This document shows positions 15,795 to 25,331 of a DNA stretch of 49,339 nt, in pieces (the stretch's first letter is position 1; each line of letters opens with the position of its first letter). The DNA is from a virus. Made by a program: the position numbers and the translations under genes. The stretch lies in the IMG/VR virus record IMGVR_UViG_3300050033_000169, positions 1 through 49,339 of that record; one strand, given 5' to 3'. The notes beneath the pieces are model-generated. The model made no database searches. It was not told the origin of the DNA and saw only the letters and a list, made by a program, of their open reading frames with translations.

Positions 15795-18700
15795 AGCTGC
15801 CCACCTTCGCCGCCACTTGGACGGAATAATGGGACGTTCTTGAACTCGCCACCCCATGGTTTCACGGCAATTGAGCAGCCTTCCAAGTAGACTTCCAAAC
15901 TTGGGTCTGACCAATCAAACTGCGTCTGGAGAAGTTTCCACTTCGACGGAGAAACCTTTGTCGTAAACTTCGTGATCTGGCCACCTGTCGAGTCTAGGAT
16001 TATGGGATTGGGCGCGTAGCTGCCATTATTCGCGTCCACCGCAAAAAAGCTCACCGTGGCCCCGGAATCGCACTTGTATTCGAACGTTGCCTCATATGCC
16101 GTCATCCATCCCTGACCGCCGATGCCGGGCGTTGCCACGGTTGCCACGGGCGCCTCTACTCCATTCGACACCAGCAACCGCACAGAGCCGTCCGCGCAGC
16201 CTACGAGGTTGCCCTGGATGCTTTCGCCTTGATTCGAGCCGTGGATGGTTGCCGGAGGATCATAGAGGTCGTAAATCCATCCCATGTGCTCCGTGTCGAA
16301 TACGAGAGTGTGCGGTTGCCCATCACCAAGCCCGATGTAGTCCCAGTACATGTACGGGCCTTGCTGACTAAATTGCTGACGCTCCGGCTGCGAATCATCA
16401 GGCGGATAGATCGTGACGCCGTTGCGTACCACTGGCTGCGGCGTCGAGCCCTCGTGGACGAATAATGGGTAAAGGTCGGAATCGGTGATTGACTGCGACC
16501 CTAATCCACGATTCGAATAGTGAATCCCATCATCCACGCGGAAGAAGACTTTGCCTCCGCCCTGCACGATGAGGCAGCGGGGGATGAACAGGCCTCTGCT
16601 TATCCCCGCATCCTGAGCCGTCCACACCGAACCTGAAGTACCTGTCACAGTGGCAAGAGCATTAAAGAAGTTCGGCGTCATCACCCAGCCGCGCTTGATC
16701 GAGAACACCGCCGCGTATCCGCCAGTCATCGCTCCGTTGACTAGGGCCTCAGATGGGTCTGTAAGGTCAAATTGGTTGGTATCCGCCCATGAATCCAGGT
16801 TGCTTCCGTTGCACCAATAGATCGTGCCCGGCCTCAGCGGGTCTCCCACCGCGAAGATGAAGTTGATATTGTCTGTCGGCCCAAACATGTACGGCAACGG
16901 CTGATTCGCCAGGGATGGCTCTGCAATGTTGTAAACGAGATTCGATCCATCGGGAACGCCGGGAATCGCAACCTGAGTATTGCTCGTGGGCCGCGTGATG
17001 AACACGTAGGGAAGCTGTGTCGGGTAACCAATGAGCATGATGGTTCCCGGAAGCCAGCGCGTGTTGAACTTGTTCCCTGAAGCCCAGGAGATGATTCCGC
17101 CGGATACGTTCACCGTCCCCGATTCGGGCAGATCGATCGACGGGACGGGCTCATAGTCCGTGTAGGTCATCTCCTGATTGTTCGCAGCCTCCAAGTCGGT
17201 CAGAGCGTCAGTGATCGGCGTGGGAGGATTCGTGTTCGGCCCCGTGGCAACGTAGGTGTAGTTCGGAAGCCCCACATCCTGGCGGTAATAGTCAATCTTG
17301 TCCACCTGCGGATCAGGGGAATAGACCACCGTGATCGTGTTTGCGAGAACAGGTAACGTTTCTGGCGTCGAAGTCGGGCTCGGATTAGACTGCGCACCGG
17401 TGAGGGAGGAGCGATATTTATACGCATACGAAACAGCGGTTCGGATGCCTTGGGTTAAGGGCGGGATGATCGTGACTGGTTCTCCCGGCTTGGGTGATCC
17501 TTCGAGAAGCAGGATGCGGCCCGAGTGGTACCAGTAATCGTAGTCAATCTCGATGCCGTAGATTCCAGCCGCCGCGAAAGAAACGACCACCGTGGTCCGC
17601 GCGTAATCTCCGCCATCGCCATGCGTGTAGTTGTCTCTCGGAAGAAGCGGATACCCCTCTGCCACAGTGATAGTCTGGCCGCTGTTAGACAAGCCTACCG
17701 ATGCGCTTTCGCCGCTTCCCGATGCGACTGCTGAAACGAGCGATGCACCTTCAATGCCCCAAATGCAGTCATCGTGTGAGGTCAGAACGAAGGTGTACTG
17801 TCCAGGGGCGGGAATGTAAATCTTACCGTAAACGACGAAATTGAAGTTCTGATATGCCGTGTTCGTCGGATAGGTTGTGGTGATTGGAGAAGGGAATACG
17901 GGCGCTTCCCCTACAACCGCGCTTTCCGGCGAGATAGAAAACCATTCCATTGGGACACTTGGAGAGCCGATTCCAGGAAGTCCAGGAATCCCCGCCGGCT
18001 GTGGAGGAACTGCGCTCGAGCCAAAGGACGCATCGAAAATGAACGAATTCCCAGTCGTACTGCCGGCGGCGTTGGAAGTCGAGCGGGGGATGCCGCCGCC
18101 TGTGTCACCCGGGTTCTTCCATATGTACGAGCCGGTAGGCCCTGAAATGGGCGAATCGCCCCAGTAGTAGAGGGCAAGCGTTCCGAGGATGGACATGTTT
18201 GGAGGAAGCGCTTCCGTGGTCACTTCGCCTGCAATCGTGAATGACCCAGAGTTTGCGCTGAACGTGTCGCCAATCGAATTGATGCCGATCTGGAATGCCA
18301 CTGCCCCGTAGGGAACCTGAATGGCGACACCGATATTTGCCCCTACGTCGACCACGGAAGGCACAAAGAGCGGTGCCACTCCCTTCCCGATGACATTGCC
18401 AGCACCATCGGTGAATGCGCCTATTACCACACTCGCTGTGCCCGGAGTCAGGCCGGTCCCGGCAATCTGAATGAACTGCCCAGGAAATCCGGGATCGGCA
18501 GGAACTACCCATGCCGCAGACGTGTCGGTAGGCGCATGAGGGAAGCCATTGATCGTTGCCGTTCCGGTTAAAGCCGTGATGGTGATGGTTGAAGCGTTCG
18601 CCACATCGACAATGAATGGAGCTGTCCCATCGGGAGTGGGGGAAGGCAATCCGTTCAGTTCGCCATAACTGTAGTTCGGATTCTGGCCGTTGTAGTTGGT

Positions 18701-19291
18701 CCAAGGAATCGCCGTCGCCAATAGGTTTGGGGTTACTCCACCAAATAGAACTACGCTATTCCCTGTGCCTATCGTAGGCGCGAGAGGCGGTTCCTTGATG
18801 CCGGTCTTGTAGACCCGACCGTCAGAGCGAACTTTCAGTTGACCAAAGCAGTTGAACGTCGCCGAGGAGTCATTCAGCGCGAACTTAGTGTAGATCGTCG
18901 CACTCTGCGAACTGTCGAACACGTAGGCCCACGGCTGCACTGAGGCGTTGGGCCGGAACGGAATGATGGAGACAGGATCGCCGCTGAGCCCGATAGCAAT
19001 AATCGTGTCGTTGGCATAGAGGTTTCCAGCCGCGTCGACGGAGATCAACACAAAGCCATCCGCAGGGCCTGCCGGCGTGGTGTCGTTGACGCGACAGATC
19101 GACTGTACCGATGAGTCAAGGATAATAGCGGAGGAATCGATTACGATGGGGTTACTAAGCTGATTCCTTAGTTCAAATTGTCCCTCTCCGTATCCGCGCG
19201 TGTTCACCGCAACCGCAACTTCTCCCGGCCCCAAGCGATTTACCGGGGAGGCAATATTTAAACCTCTGAAATTGTCAGGCCTTTTGGCCAT
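15791..19291 (-). CDS. Large nozzle-like tail protein with PA14/GLEYA-like insert
   Basis: The ATG at 19291 has GAAGGAG upstream and overlaps the end of the previous gene. The 1166-residue protein opens with RPDNFRGLNIASPVNRLGPG, the N-terminal pattern of podoviral tail-hub (nozzle/gp12-like) proteins. Its C-terminal half contains propeller-type strands (WCNGSNLDSWADTNQFDLTD, SIKRGWVMTPNFFNALATVT, VFFRVDDGIHYSNRGLGSQS) seen in such proteins. About residues 470-560 look like an inserted PA14/GLEYA-type carbohydrate-binding fold (VVYGKIYIPAPGQYTFVLTS followed by HDDCIWGIEG). T7 gp12 is about 800 residues, so the extra length fits an insertion. Assignment rests on pattern and gene order. Confidence 0.6.
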   Translation of the reverse strand: MAKRPDNFRGLNIASPVNRLGPGEVAVAVNTRGYGEGQFELRNQLSNPIVIDSSAIILDSSVQSICRVNDTTPAGPADGFVLISVDAAGNLYANDTIIAIGLSGDPVSIIPFRPNASVQPWAYVFDSSQSATIYTKFALNDSSATFNCFGQLKVRSDGRVYKTGIKEPPLAPTIGTGNSVVLFGGVTPNLLATAIPWTNYNGQNPNYSYGELNGLPSPTPDGTAPFIVDVANASTITITALTGTATINGFPHAPTDTSAAWVVPADPGFPGQFIQIAGTGLTPGTASVVIGAFTDGAGNVIGKGVAPLFVPSVVDVGANIGVAIQVPYGAVAFQIGINSIGDTFSANSGSFTIAGEVTTEALPPNMSILGTLALYYWGDSPISGPTGSYIWKNPGDTGGGIPRSTSNAAGSTTGNSFIFDASFGSSAVPPQPAGIPGLPGIGSPSVPMEWFSISPESAVVGEAPVFPSPITTTYPTNTAYQNFNFVVYGKIYIPAPGQYTFVLTSHDDCIWGIEGASLVSAVASGSGESASVGLSNSGQTITVAEGYPLLPRDNYTHGDGGDYARTTVVVSFAAAGIYGIEIDYDYWYHSGRILLLEGSPKPGEPVTIIPPLTQGIRTAVSYAYKYRSSLTGAQSNPSPTSTPETLPVLANTITVVYSPDPQVDKIDYYRQDVGLPNYTYVATGPNTNPPTPITDALTDLEAANNQEMTYTDYEPVPSIDLPESGTVNVSGGIISWASGNKFNTRWLPGTIMLIGYPTQLPYVFITRPTSNTQVAIPGVPDGSNLVYNIAEPSLANQPLPYMFGPTDNINFIFAVGDPLRPGTIYWCNGSNLDSWADTNQFDLTDPSEALVNGAMTGGYAAVFSIKRGWVMTPNFFNALATVTGTSGSVWTAQDAGISRGLFIPRCLIVQGGGKVFFRVDDGIHYSNRGLGSQSITDSDLYPLFVHEGSTPQPVVRNGVTIYPPDDSQPERQQFSQQGPYMYWDYIGLGDGQPHTLVFDTEHMGWIYDLYDPPATIHGSNQGESIQGNLVGCADGSVRLLVSNGVEAPVATVATPGIGGQGWMTAYEATFEYKCDSGATVSFFAVDANNGSYAPNPIILDSTGGQITKFTTKVSPSKWKLLQTQFDWSDPSLEVYLEGCSIAVKPWGGEFKNVPLFRPSGGEGGQL

Positions 19292-20621
19292 TCGGCGACT
19301 CCTTCGCAAAATGGGGATCCCGCTCTTCTCCGCGATTGCCCTGATCTATTACGTCTGGAAGGAAGATTCCTAGCGCGGAGTACTGGCGATTCTTCAGTCT
19401 GCAATACCCCTCGAACTGCTGGAAAAGTGGAAGCGTGTCGAAGAAGTCCTTGCCTTGCTGCTTAAACATACAAACATGCTGCGAATAGTTGAGTACCGCA
19501 TCCACGCCCGCCCGGTCGAGCTGGATAAGGCTCGAGTCACTTGTCGGGATTGGCGCATTGCCCACGACTGTCAACACGGCGGAAACGATAGATCCATTGC
19601 TGGGGATGTTCGGTGCCAGAGAGACAAGATCAGTGCCACCAATAACAACTTGAGGATCGCCAGCGGGCCAAGTTTGCTCCCAATTCTGTGCGTAGGCGTC
19701 CATCTCCTTGAAGGATGGCGTGTCAACCGGAATCGACCCAATCGCGGCACTGAGCAGCCATGGCATCTTGATCATCGCCTTCTTGAACTGCTCGTATCGC
19801 TGAATACAATACTTGGCGCGTGACTCATCCCTGCCCTCCGGAGAGTTCGCCAGCACGTCCGCCAAGACGCCGTAGACCAGCGCGGGGGTCCAATCGTCGG
19901 GAATGCCTACAAGGGTGCTTGCAGGGGGCGCAAACGGCGCTCCGGAGAAGGGAACAAGCATATCCCATGTGCCAGGCTGGTTAGGGGGACAAGAGCAGTC
20001 GAAAGCCAGCGGGGAGTTTGCCGTAATCATCCACGAGTCGGGCGGCCCGGGCTGGATGGTCAGCAACACGCCAAATGAATCCCGCGTCGTCACATCTTCC
20101 CTTCCGAGAGCGTATGGCGAGACGAAAGAGGAGTCTGAAGGCATCCACCGCACCCGCTGCAGGTCCAGCGTGGAGTCGGGAAGGATGGTCGTCGTCGAGA
20201 GCAACGGAGATGATTGAAGCAGATTCACCGTATTCGCGGCAGACGCCAACAGAAGCTCATCGCGGCGATATTGAAGCGAATTCGCCAACTGCGTGATGTT
20301 GAACTGGTTTGTACCCGTCCAGGTTCCGCCGCTCATCGGCTCCATCAGCATCGCTTCGACTTGGCTGTAGATGTCCGTGTCGGTAACGGTGCGCTGCCGC
20401 GGCGAGCCTGCGAAGTTCAAAGTGTTCCACGTATCGCCGGGGTTGAAATCAAAGGTGAAGTCAATAATACCCGGAGCTTGAGTCTGGGCATTCAAAACTC
20501 TAAGTGCCTCAATAATATATAAGTTGGCCTCAGCAACGGGAATGTTGACGTTTGCGGTATCCTGCAAGCGCCGCATCAGCGCAGCGCGAAGCTGGCCCAA
20601 ATTTAGGTAGGCGTATGGCAA
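19275..20621 (-). CDS. Head-tail adaptor / tail-tube-A-like protein
   Basis: The 448-residue protein starts with TTG directly after the TGA of the upstream gene, with GGAAGAGGG as ribosome site. The N-terminus (LRAALMRRLQDTANVNIPVA, EANLYIIEALRVLNAQTQAP) is the helical bundle typical of podoviral adaptors (gp11-like), which start with a helix near the portal and continue in beta structure. It pairs with the second adaptor-like protein at 20889-21887. The next gene is the nozzle, matching the T7/P22 order portal, adaptor, nozzle. Confidence 0.55.
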   Translation of the reverse strand: MPYAYLNLGQLRAALMRRLQDTANVNIPVAEANLYIIEALRVLNAQTQAPGIIDFTFDFNPGDTWNTLNFAGSPRQRTVTDTDIYSQVEAMLMEPMSGGTWTGTNQFNITQLANSLQYRRDELLLASAANTVNLLQSSPLLSTTTILPDSTLDLQRVRWMPSDSSFVSPYALGREDVTTRDSFGVLLTIQPGPPDSWMITANSPLAFDCSCPPNQPGTWDMLVPFSGAPFAPPASTLVGIPDDWTPALVYGVLADVLANSPEGRDESRAKYCIQRYEQFKKAMIKMPWLLSAAIGSIPVDTPSFKEMDAYAQNWEQTWPAGDPQVVIGGTDLVSLAPNIPSNGSIVSAVLTVVGNAPIPTSDSSLIQLDRAGVDAVLNYSQHVCMFKQQGKDFFDTLPLFQQFEGYCRLKNRQYSALGIFLPDVIDQGNRGEERDPHFAKESPNGQKA

Positions 20622-20879
20622 TCAGTCCCTCTTCCGCGCTGCAGCCTTCCGCGTCTTCGCCTTGGCTTTCTTCTTACCGCCCAGGGTCGGTCCGTCGGCG
20701 GTCAGCTTCTTGCGTCCGGACTCGCGTTCAATCTGCTCCTTTTGTTCCTCATTAGCCTCTGGCTTCCAGTTCGACGATTGCGCCTTTTGGTTGGCAGCCT
20801 TCGATGGATCACCGAGAAAGTTTTCGAGCTTATTTTCTATGCCAACGGCATCGTCAATCAATGAACTGTTTTGCGCCAT
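20622..20879 (-). CDS. Small protein with strongly basic tail
   Basis: The 85-residue protein has an acidic/neutral N-terminal half and a C-terminal half dominated by Lys/Arg (LGGKKKAKAKTRKAAARKRD). There is no recognised fold. It is packed between two adaptor genes with no spacing. The tail could bind DNA or RNA; the same style of basic peptide occurs in the 42-residue protein at 25332-25460. Confidence 0.65.
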   Translation of the reverse strand: MAQNSSLIDDAVGIENKLENFLGDPSKAANQKAQSSNWKPEANEEQKEQIERESGRKKLTADGPTLGGKKKAKAKTRKAAARKRD

Positions 20880-20888
20880 TACATCCTC

Positions 20889-21887
20889 CTAGAAAGGGCT
20901 CGACCGCATCGTGGAACTGTTAAACCATGGCCCGACCGTCATCCGGCTCATCGCGGCCCTCATGTCCACCATGTACGAATCAACTGCGTCCCGGTCCAGC
21001 AGCCGCAAAGTCTTCAGGCGCGTTAGGAAGTCCGTCTCCGACTCCTTCTTGAGCCCGAGGAAATTCGCGCCTGCGCCCTTCGCCGCCATGATATCGCGCC
21101 GTCCCTCAGCGTCCCGGTAGGCCCAGGTCAGCGCCTTCTGTGTCACCACTTCCTCGCTGATCTGTGATGGCAGCATGTCACTGTTATTGGCCAGGTACGG
21201 CCACTCTACGACCGCGTACCACTGGTAGGCAATCTTCGTTGTCGGGTAGGGGTAAAGCTCGTAAAGCTGCTGATTCAGGGTTGCCGATGGTGTCGACGTG
21301 CCAGCGCCCCGGCGATCCGTGCCCAAGGGGAGCATTCGGTATGGGTTCGAAGCTATCTGCCGGGAAGGGTCAACCAAGTCCTGCGAGCGCCGGCCAGTCC
21401 AGATATCCATCGACCACTGATCGAACATGTCTGCCACGTTGAGCCAGCGCTTGAATCCCACCGGTGCGGGGATGTAGGCGCCGTACATCTGGTAAGCCAC
21501 CCCAGTATAAAACGGCAGAGGATCGATGAAGTTGCGGTCCAGGGTCAGCACGATGGCTGCCGGGTTCGTCGTGTCCATCGCGATGATTGAATAGACCGAA
21601 TAACCCTGCGCCCTGATCTGCTGCGTCGTGGGACTCCAGTAGAAGGGCAAGGCAAGCCACTGAGCCGATGCCGCCGCGTCTCCGATGACCTGATTACTGC
21701 CCAGAGCGAACGTGCATGAGCCGCCCGTCGAGACGTTCGGCGTGGAGAATCCTCCCTGCTGGAGTTGGAAGCTCCAGAGCATGGAATCCTGAACGATCTT
21801 GAAGCTTCTATTTATCAGTCGCTTGGCTCGGACGCGGCTGAGCGCAGGCACCAAGTCGGTAAGCTCCGAGGTCATGTCAATCAGCAT
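20889..21887 (-). CDS. Adaptor-like structural protein
   Basis: The 332-residue protein has GTGAGGAACA before the ATG. Its N-terminus (LVPALSRVRAKRLINRSFKI, VQDSMLWSFQLQQGGF) is the long-helix bundle seen in head-completion/adaptor proteins. The middle is beta-rich and the C-terminus helical (EEVVTQKALTWAYRDAEGRR). It is preceded by a terminator-like hairpin, so its transcript probably arises by read-through from the capsid operon. It is the most likely first ring on the portal; the 448-residue protein is the alternative. Confidence 0.5.
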   Translation of the reverse strand: MLIDMTSELTDLVPALSRVRAKRLINRSFKIVQDSMLWSFQLQQGGFSTPNVSTGGSCTFALGSNQVIGDAAASAQWLALPFYWSPTTQQIRAQGYSVYSIIAMDTTNPAAIVLTLDRNFIDPLPFYTGVAYQMYGAYIPAPVGFKRWLNVADMFDQWSMDIWTGRRSQDLVDPSRQIASNPYRMLPLGTDRRGAGTSTPSATLNQQLYELYPYPTTKIAYQWYAVVEWPYLANNSDMLPSQISEEVVTQKALTWAYRDAEGRRDIMAAKGAGANFLGLKKESETDFLTRLKTLRLLDRDAVDSYMVDMRAAMSRMTVGPWFNSSTMRSSPF

Positions 21888-21905
21888 TGTTCCTCACAAA
21901 ACAAA

Positions 21906-21931
21906 GGGCCGAGGCCGCGAAGCCCCGACCC
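21906..21931 (-). terminator. Terminator-like hairpin after the capsid operon
   Basis: On the minus strand the arms GGGTCGGGGC and GCCTCGGCCC (two mismatches) enclose a six-base loop TTCGCG and are followed by TTTGTTTTG. It lies between the small structural genes and the adaptor gene, so it may lower expression of the tail genes relative to capsid. Confidence 0.6.
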
Positions 21932-21953
21932 GAAGGTAAATGACAACCGAAGT

Positions 21954-22286
21954 CTACTGCCCGATTGCAGCCAAGCGAACCGTTTCGCCGGAAAGATTGA
22001 CAGCCGCTCCCACTTGAAGCCCTGTCGCTACCACAAACCACACCAGTTGCCACTGAGTGAATCCGCTGTTTAGCGCGCGGGGCACAGCAACATAGTTACC
22101 GCTCTGCGACACGCCGCCGACAAGCTGATGGATATAACTGTTGAATCCGAAACTCTGCGGGCTGATCGCGTCACCGCCCTGCACGTAGCTTGCAGAGCCT
22201 GCGATGTCGAGGGGACTCCAATACATCCCCCCGAACGTCTGCTGGAGCCCGATAATCGGATGCGAACTGCCTACACCTTGCGCCAT
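21954..22286 (-). CDS. Small structural protein, candidate capsid decoration
   Basis: The 110-residue protein has AAGGAGACGGC before the ATG. It contains aromatic/Gly beta segments (GGMYWSPLDIAGSASYVQGG; QLVWFVVATGLQVGAAVNLS). It is encoded after the capsid gene and before a terminator. Position and size suggest a head decoration or head-completion protein; no family is recognised. Confidence 0.55.
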   Translation of the reverse strand: MAQGVGSSHPIIGLQQTFGGMYWSPLDIAGSASYVQGGDAISPQSFGFNSYIHQLVGGVSQSGNYVAVPRALNSGFTQWQLVWFVVATGLQVGAAVNLSGETVRLAAIGQ

Positions 22287-22295
22287 GCCGTCTCC

Positions 22296-22958
22296 TTAGA
22301 ACCCGCCGAAGCGGAACATGATATCAGGGAAGTAAGTGAGGCTTGTCCCTGCTCCCGTTACCGGCTGGACAGTTTGACCCCAGGAAGTGCCGCTGGTCGG
22401 AACCGTTGCACCAGTTTGGAACGTCGCAGCGCCAGCCGCGCTGGGCCATACAGGCTGCCCAAGCACTGCCGTAGCAGCGTTGATGGTCTGCACTCGTCCG
22501 GCACCGACAAAGAGCATCGTGTAGTTGCCAGGAGTCGGACCGTTCGGCGCGGCGTTAACCGTAGCTGGGTTGATAAACACACCGCAGAACAAAGACTTTA
22601 ACCCAAGAGTATTCGCTTGGTCTGCCGTGGTCACCGTGGGAATGTTGTACGCCGTCTCGGGCTGTGCGCCCTGAGTCGCGCCTGAGTCAAGCAGGATGAA
22701 CGCAGGCATGCCCTCCAGCGCAAGAGAAGCCGTCGCGCCTGAATCAAGTTGCACAACCTGATACGCGCCGTCGTAGAGGTTCGTCCCAGCGGCGGCCGCG
22801 TTCTGTGCTTCGCTCTGCCCGAGCACGATCATCTTGCCAGGGTTCATCCCCATGTAGTAGGGGTTCCCGGCGATGTCGGCCTGCCCGGTGGGGCTGACGC
22901 TGTTCAGCGTATTGAGTGGACCTGGGAGCCAAATTCCCGGCGTTGAAATGCGAGCCAT
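22296..22958 (-). CDS. Structural protein next to capsid gene
   Basis: The 220-residue protein has CAAGGAGATAAC before the ATG. It is uncharged and Gly/Ala/Thr-rich (ARISTPGIWLPGPLNTLNSV; GMNPGKMIVLGQSEAQNAAA), ending in PDIMFRFGGF. The composition is typical of virion beta proteins. Encoded directly after the major capsid protein, it may be a decoration or vertex protein. No homologue is recognised by eye. Confidence 0.6.
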   Translation of the reverse strand: MARISTPGIWLPGPLNTLNSVSPTGQADIAGNPYYMGMNPGKMIVLGQSEAQNAAAAGTNLYDGAYQVVQLDSGATASLALEGMPAFILLDSGATQGAQPETAYNIPTVTTADQANTLGLKSLFCGVFINPATVNAAPNGPTPGNYTMLFVGAGRVQTINAATAVLGQPVWPSAAGAATFQTGATVPTSGTSWGQTVQPVTGAGTSLTYFPDIMFRFGGF

Positions 22959-22986
22959 GTTATCTCCTTGAATCTAAATCGTTTGA

Positions 22987-24210
22987 CTACCCGAGTATCC
23001 CGTAGCACTGCTGGTCTTCACGCGGGGTGGGGTTGTAGAAGTTCAGCACATGCCTCAACCACTGTATGTACAGGAACGGGTTTTCCGGCCACCGCGCGGG
23101 GTCCATGAAGTAGTAGTTCACCGGTGCGCCATCGGCCTCTCGGTACTTCCACACATCCGGAGTAATCCAGAACAAAGGCTCACCAACCACGATGGTGTTC
23201 AAGCCGCCAGCTAAGCCGTTCTTCGTCGGGTTGGACGTGAAGCCCAGGTTAGGAAGGTTCGAAATGCCCTGATTGCCGAGCATGGCCTGAGTCAGGGCGA
23301 ACTGCCCGGTCTGAATCGCTCCCGGGGCCGCTGCGGTACCGCTCACGCTTGTGAACAGGTTCGCGATGGAAGGCTTCGGAGCGCTCGCTGGCACAATGTC
23401 GTCGTAGAAGATGGTTGCGTTTTCTAGCTTGATGCCTTCCCAGTTGATGTGCTTGTCATCGCGCGTGAAATACCGCTCTTGACGCTGGAAGGCTGCAGTG
23501 ATCGAAGAGTACCCCAGGTATGAGGTCACGCCCAGCTTGTCTCCGCCGTTCTGGATCGGAGTCAGGTAGGTCTTCAAAAGGGTCTGGTAGTTCGGAGGAG
23601 CGGGGTTGCCGTTCTGATCGCCGAGCCAGATGGGAGTCGAGTTCAACGAGGCGCCGATTGCGCCGTTGCGTCCCTGGCCGCCGTAGGTCTGGAACACGTT
23701 GCCATCCCACGAAGGGGAAACTCCATCATTGAGCGCTTCCGACATGCCGTTGATGGACGCGAGGCGATTGTCGCTGACGCCATTGCCGGCTGCCTGACCG
23801 TGGCGGAACATGTCGCCCTCGATCTGGAAGTCGATACCCTCCATCATCTGGTTCAGGTAGGCTTCGAGCAGCGCAACGCGGGCCTCAGGGCCTTTGTTCT
23901 GAGCCTCCACCACAAAGTCGTTCACGAGCTTGTACTTGGCGTATGCCTTGGGCTGGAAGAGGCTGGCAGTGATCACCTGCTCATCGACGATGGTTACATC
24001 CTCGCCGGGGAACAGTGCGCCGCCACCGACACCCTGATAGAGCTGAGGCACCTGCATACCAGCGCCGCCGCCAAACGGATCGAATGCTCCGGAGGCTCGC
24101 ATGTAGCGCTGAAAGGGGGTCCCAACATAGCTGTTTTGGTATATATAGCCATCCACGAGCTCGTTGAGGGTAGTAGCGCTTAACTCAGGAAAAAGCGGCC
24201 CAAAAGCCAT
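22987..24210 (-). CDS. Major capsid protein (HK97-fold candidate)
   Basis: The 407-residue protein has AAGGAGAG upstream of the ATG. The N-arm and early segment (FGPLFPELSATTLNELVDGY; PFQRYMRASGAFDPFGGGAG), followed by VTIVDEQVITASLFQPKAYA and YKLVNDFVVEAQNKGPEARV, fit the E-loop, spine-helix and P-domain order of capsid proteins. The length is normal for uncleaved podoviral capsid proteins. It follows a coiled-coil scaffold gene and precedes structural genes, the usual head-module order. It assembles the icosahedral shell. Confidence 0.8.
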   Translation of the reverse strand: MAFGPLFPELSATTLNELVDGYIYQNSYVGTPFQRYMRASGAFDPFGGGAGMQVPQLYQGVGGGALFPGEDVTIVDEQVITASLFQPKAYAKYKLVNDFVVEAQNKGPEARVALLEAYLNQMMEGIDFQIEGDMFRHGQAAGNGVSDNRLASINGMSEALNDGVSPSWDGNVFQTYGGQGRNGAIGASLNSTPIWLGDQNGNPAPPNYQTLLKTYLTPIQNGGDKLGVTSYLGYSSITAAFQRQERYFTRDDKHINWEGIKLENATIFYDDIVPASAPKPSIANLFTSVSGTAAAPGAIQTGQFALTQAMLGNQGISNLPNLGFTSNPTKNGLAGGLNTIVVGEPLFWITPDVWKYREADGAPVNYYFMDPARWPENPFLYIQWLRHVLNFYNPTPREDQQCYGILG

Positions 24211-24233
24211 TTGATTCTCTCCTTAAAATTCAT

Positions 24234-25067
24234 TTACGCAGCGCCGTTTTGCACCTTAGCCAGCGCATTTTCGCGCCAACCGGCGTTGCGTTCATTCTTG
24301 CTGCGCGAAGCCTGCCACGGTTTCTCAGCCTTCGCATCGGATGCTTTGTACGTTGAAAAACGGCTAGGCTGGCCGCGGCGCGTGTGAGGGTTGCTCCCGG
24401 TGCGCTCGCGCTCTTCCTTGGTCCACTGCGCCTTCAAATCGTTGTCGCGCTTCGTCTGAGCGGCTGCGGCTACTTCCGCGCGCTTGCTGGCGACATTGTT
24501 CTTAATTTCCCAAGCATTCTTGAGCGTGAAGTTCTTGTTTCCAAGCGTCCGCTGGCGGTTCACTTCGTCCACCAAATCCTGCGTGCCGCCCAACGGCGCA
24601 CCGAAGAGGCCGAAGTGCTCAGCGTTCAGATCGTTCAGCGTAATCAGCGTGTTCGACTGAGCATTGGAGAAACGGTTCAAATCGTCGCGGGAGATGGCAT
24701 TAGGATCGGGCGAGCCTGGTGCGCGGACCTGTTCAGCCTGCTTTGGCGCAACCACTTCATCGTCGATCATCAGGCCGTACTCCTTAGCCTTCGCGAGCTT
24801 TGCTTCAAGCGCGGCCACTTTGCCCGACTGAGCAATGGACTCCTGAGTGGTAGTCCGTAGCGCGGGCACAATCTCATTGTTGTAGCGGGTAGTGAACTGA
24901 TCCAGTTCCGTCTCGGCCTTTGTCTTTGCGGCACTCAATGCACCGTTGCCGTCGATAACTTTCTTCAGCATTCCCTTAAACTTGCTGTCTCCGAGAATCG
25001 TCTCGTAGGTCTTCAGTTCTTCGTCAGTTAGTCCCGATTCCTGCTTGAGCCATTCGAGTTCAGTCAT
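24234..25067 (-). CDS. Capsid scaffolding protein
   Basis: The 277-residue protein has GAGGAGAAG before the ATG. It starts MTELEWLKQESGLTDEELKT and forms a long charged coiled coil over about 40-110 (AKTKAETELDQFTTRYNNEI; VAALEAKLAKAKEYG). It ends in a basic region (KAEKPWQASRSKNERNAGWR) that could contact capsid. Such acidic coiled-coil proteins directly before the capsid gene act as internal scaffold. No protease domain is seen. Confidence 0.75.
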   Translation of the reverse strand: MTELEWLKQESGLTDEELKTYETILGDSKFKGMLKKVIDGNGALSAAKTKAETELDQFTTRYNNEIVPALRTTTQESIAQSGKVAALEAKLAKAKEYGLMIDDEVVAPKQAEQVRAPGSPDPNAISRDDLNRFSNAQSNTLITLNDLNAEHFGLFGAPLGGTQDLVDEVNRQRTLGNKNFTLKNAWEIKNNVASKRAEVAAAAQTKRDNDLKAQWTKEERERTGSNPHTRRGQPSRFSTYKASDAKAEKPWQASRSKNERNAGWRENALAKVQNGAA

Positions 25068-25097
25068 TTATTTCTTCTCCTCAAAAGTCTCTCAGGA

Positions 25098-25331
25098 TTA
25101 ACGGGGCGGAGCCGGGGGCTGCTGGGGAGCCGATTGCGCCGAAGCGGAAGCCTGCACCTGCTGAAGGCCCTTCATCATCATCTGGATACCCTCTTGGCCC
25201 CCAGGAAACTCCTTTGCGAGTCCCTGAATAGCCTGTCCGAGCATTGCCAGCTTGATGGCAGGCGAAGCTCCCCCTTGCGGAGGAGCCCCCTGCATTGAGC
25301 CTTGCGGTGCGCCTTGTGGCATGGTTCCCAC
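25098..25331 (-). CDS. Pro/Gln/Gly-rich small protein before scaffold
   Basis: The 77-residue protein begins with GTG immediately after the TAA of the preceding gene; an internal ATG at codon 4 is possible. Low-complexity PQGAPQGSMQ and SAPQQPPAPPR ends flank one helix (AIKLAMLGQAIQGLAKEF). This type of protein is common before scaffolds in podoviruses and may bind scaffold or portal. The function is unknown. Confidence 0.6.
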   Translation of the reverse strand: MGTMPQGAPQGSMQGAPPQGGASPAIKLAMLGQAIQGLAKEFPGGQEGIQMMMKGLQQVQASASAQSAPQQPPAPPR

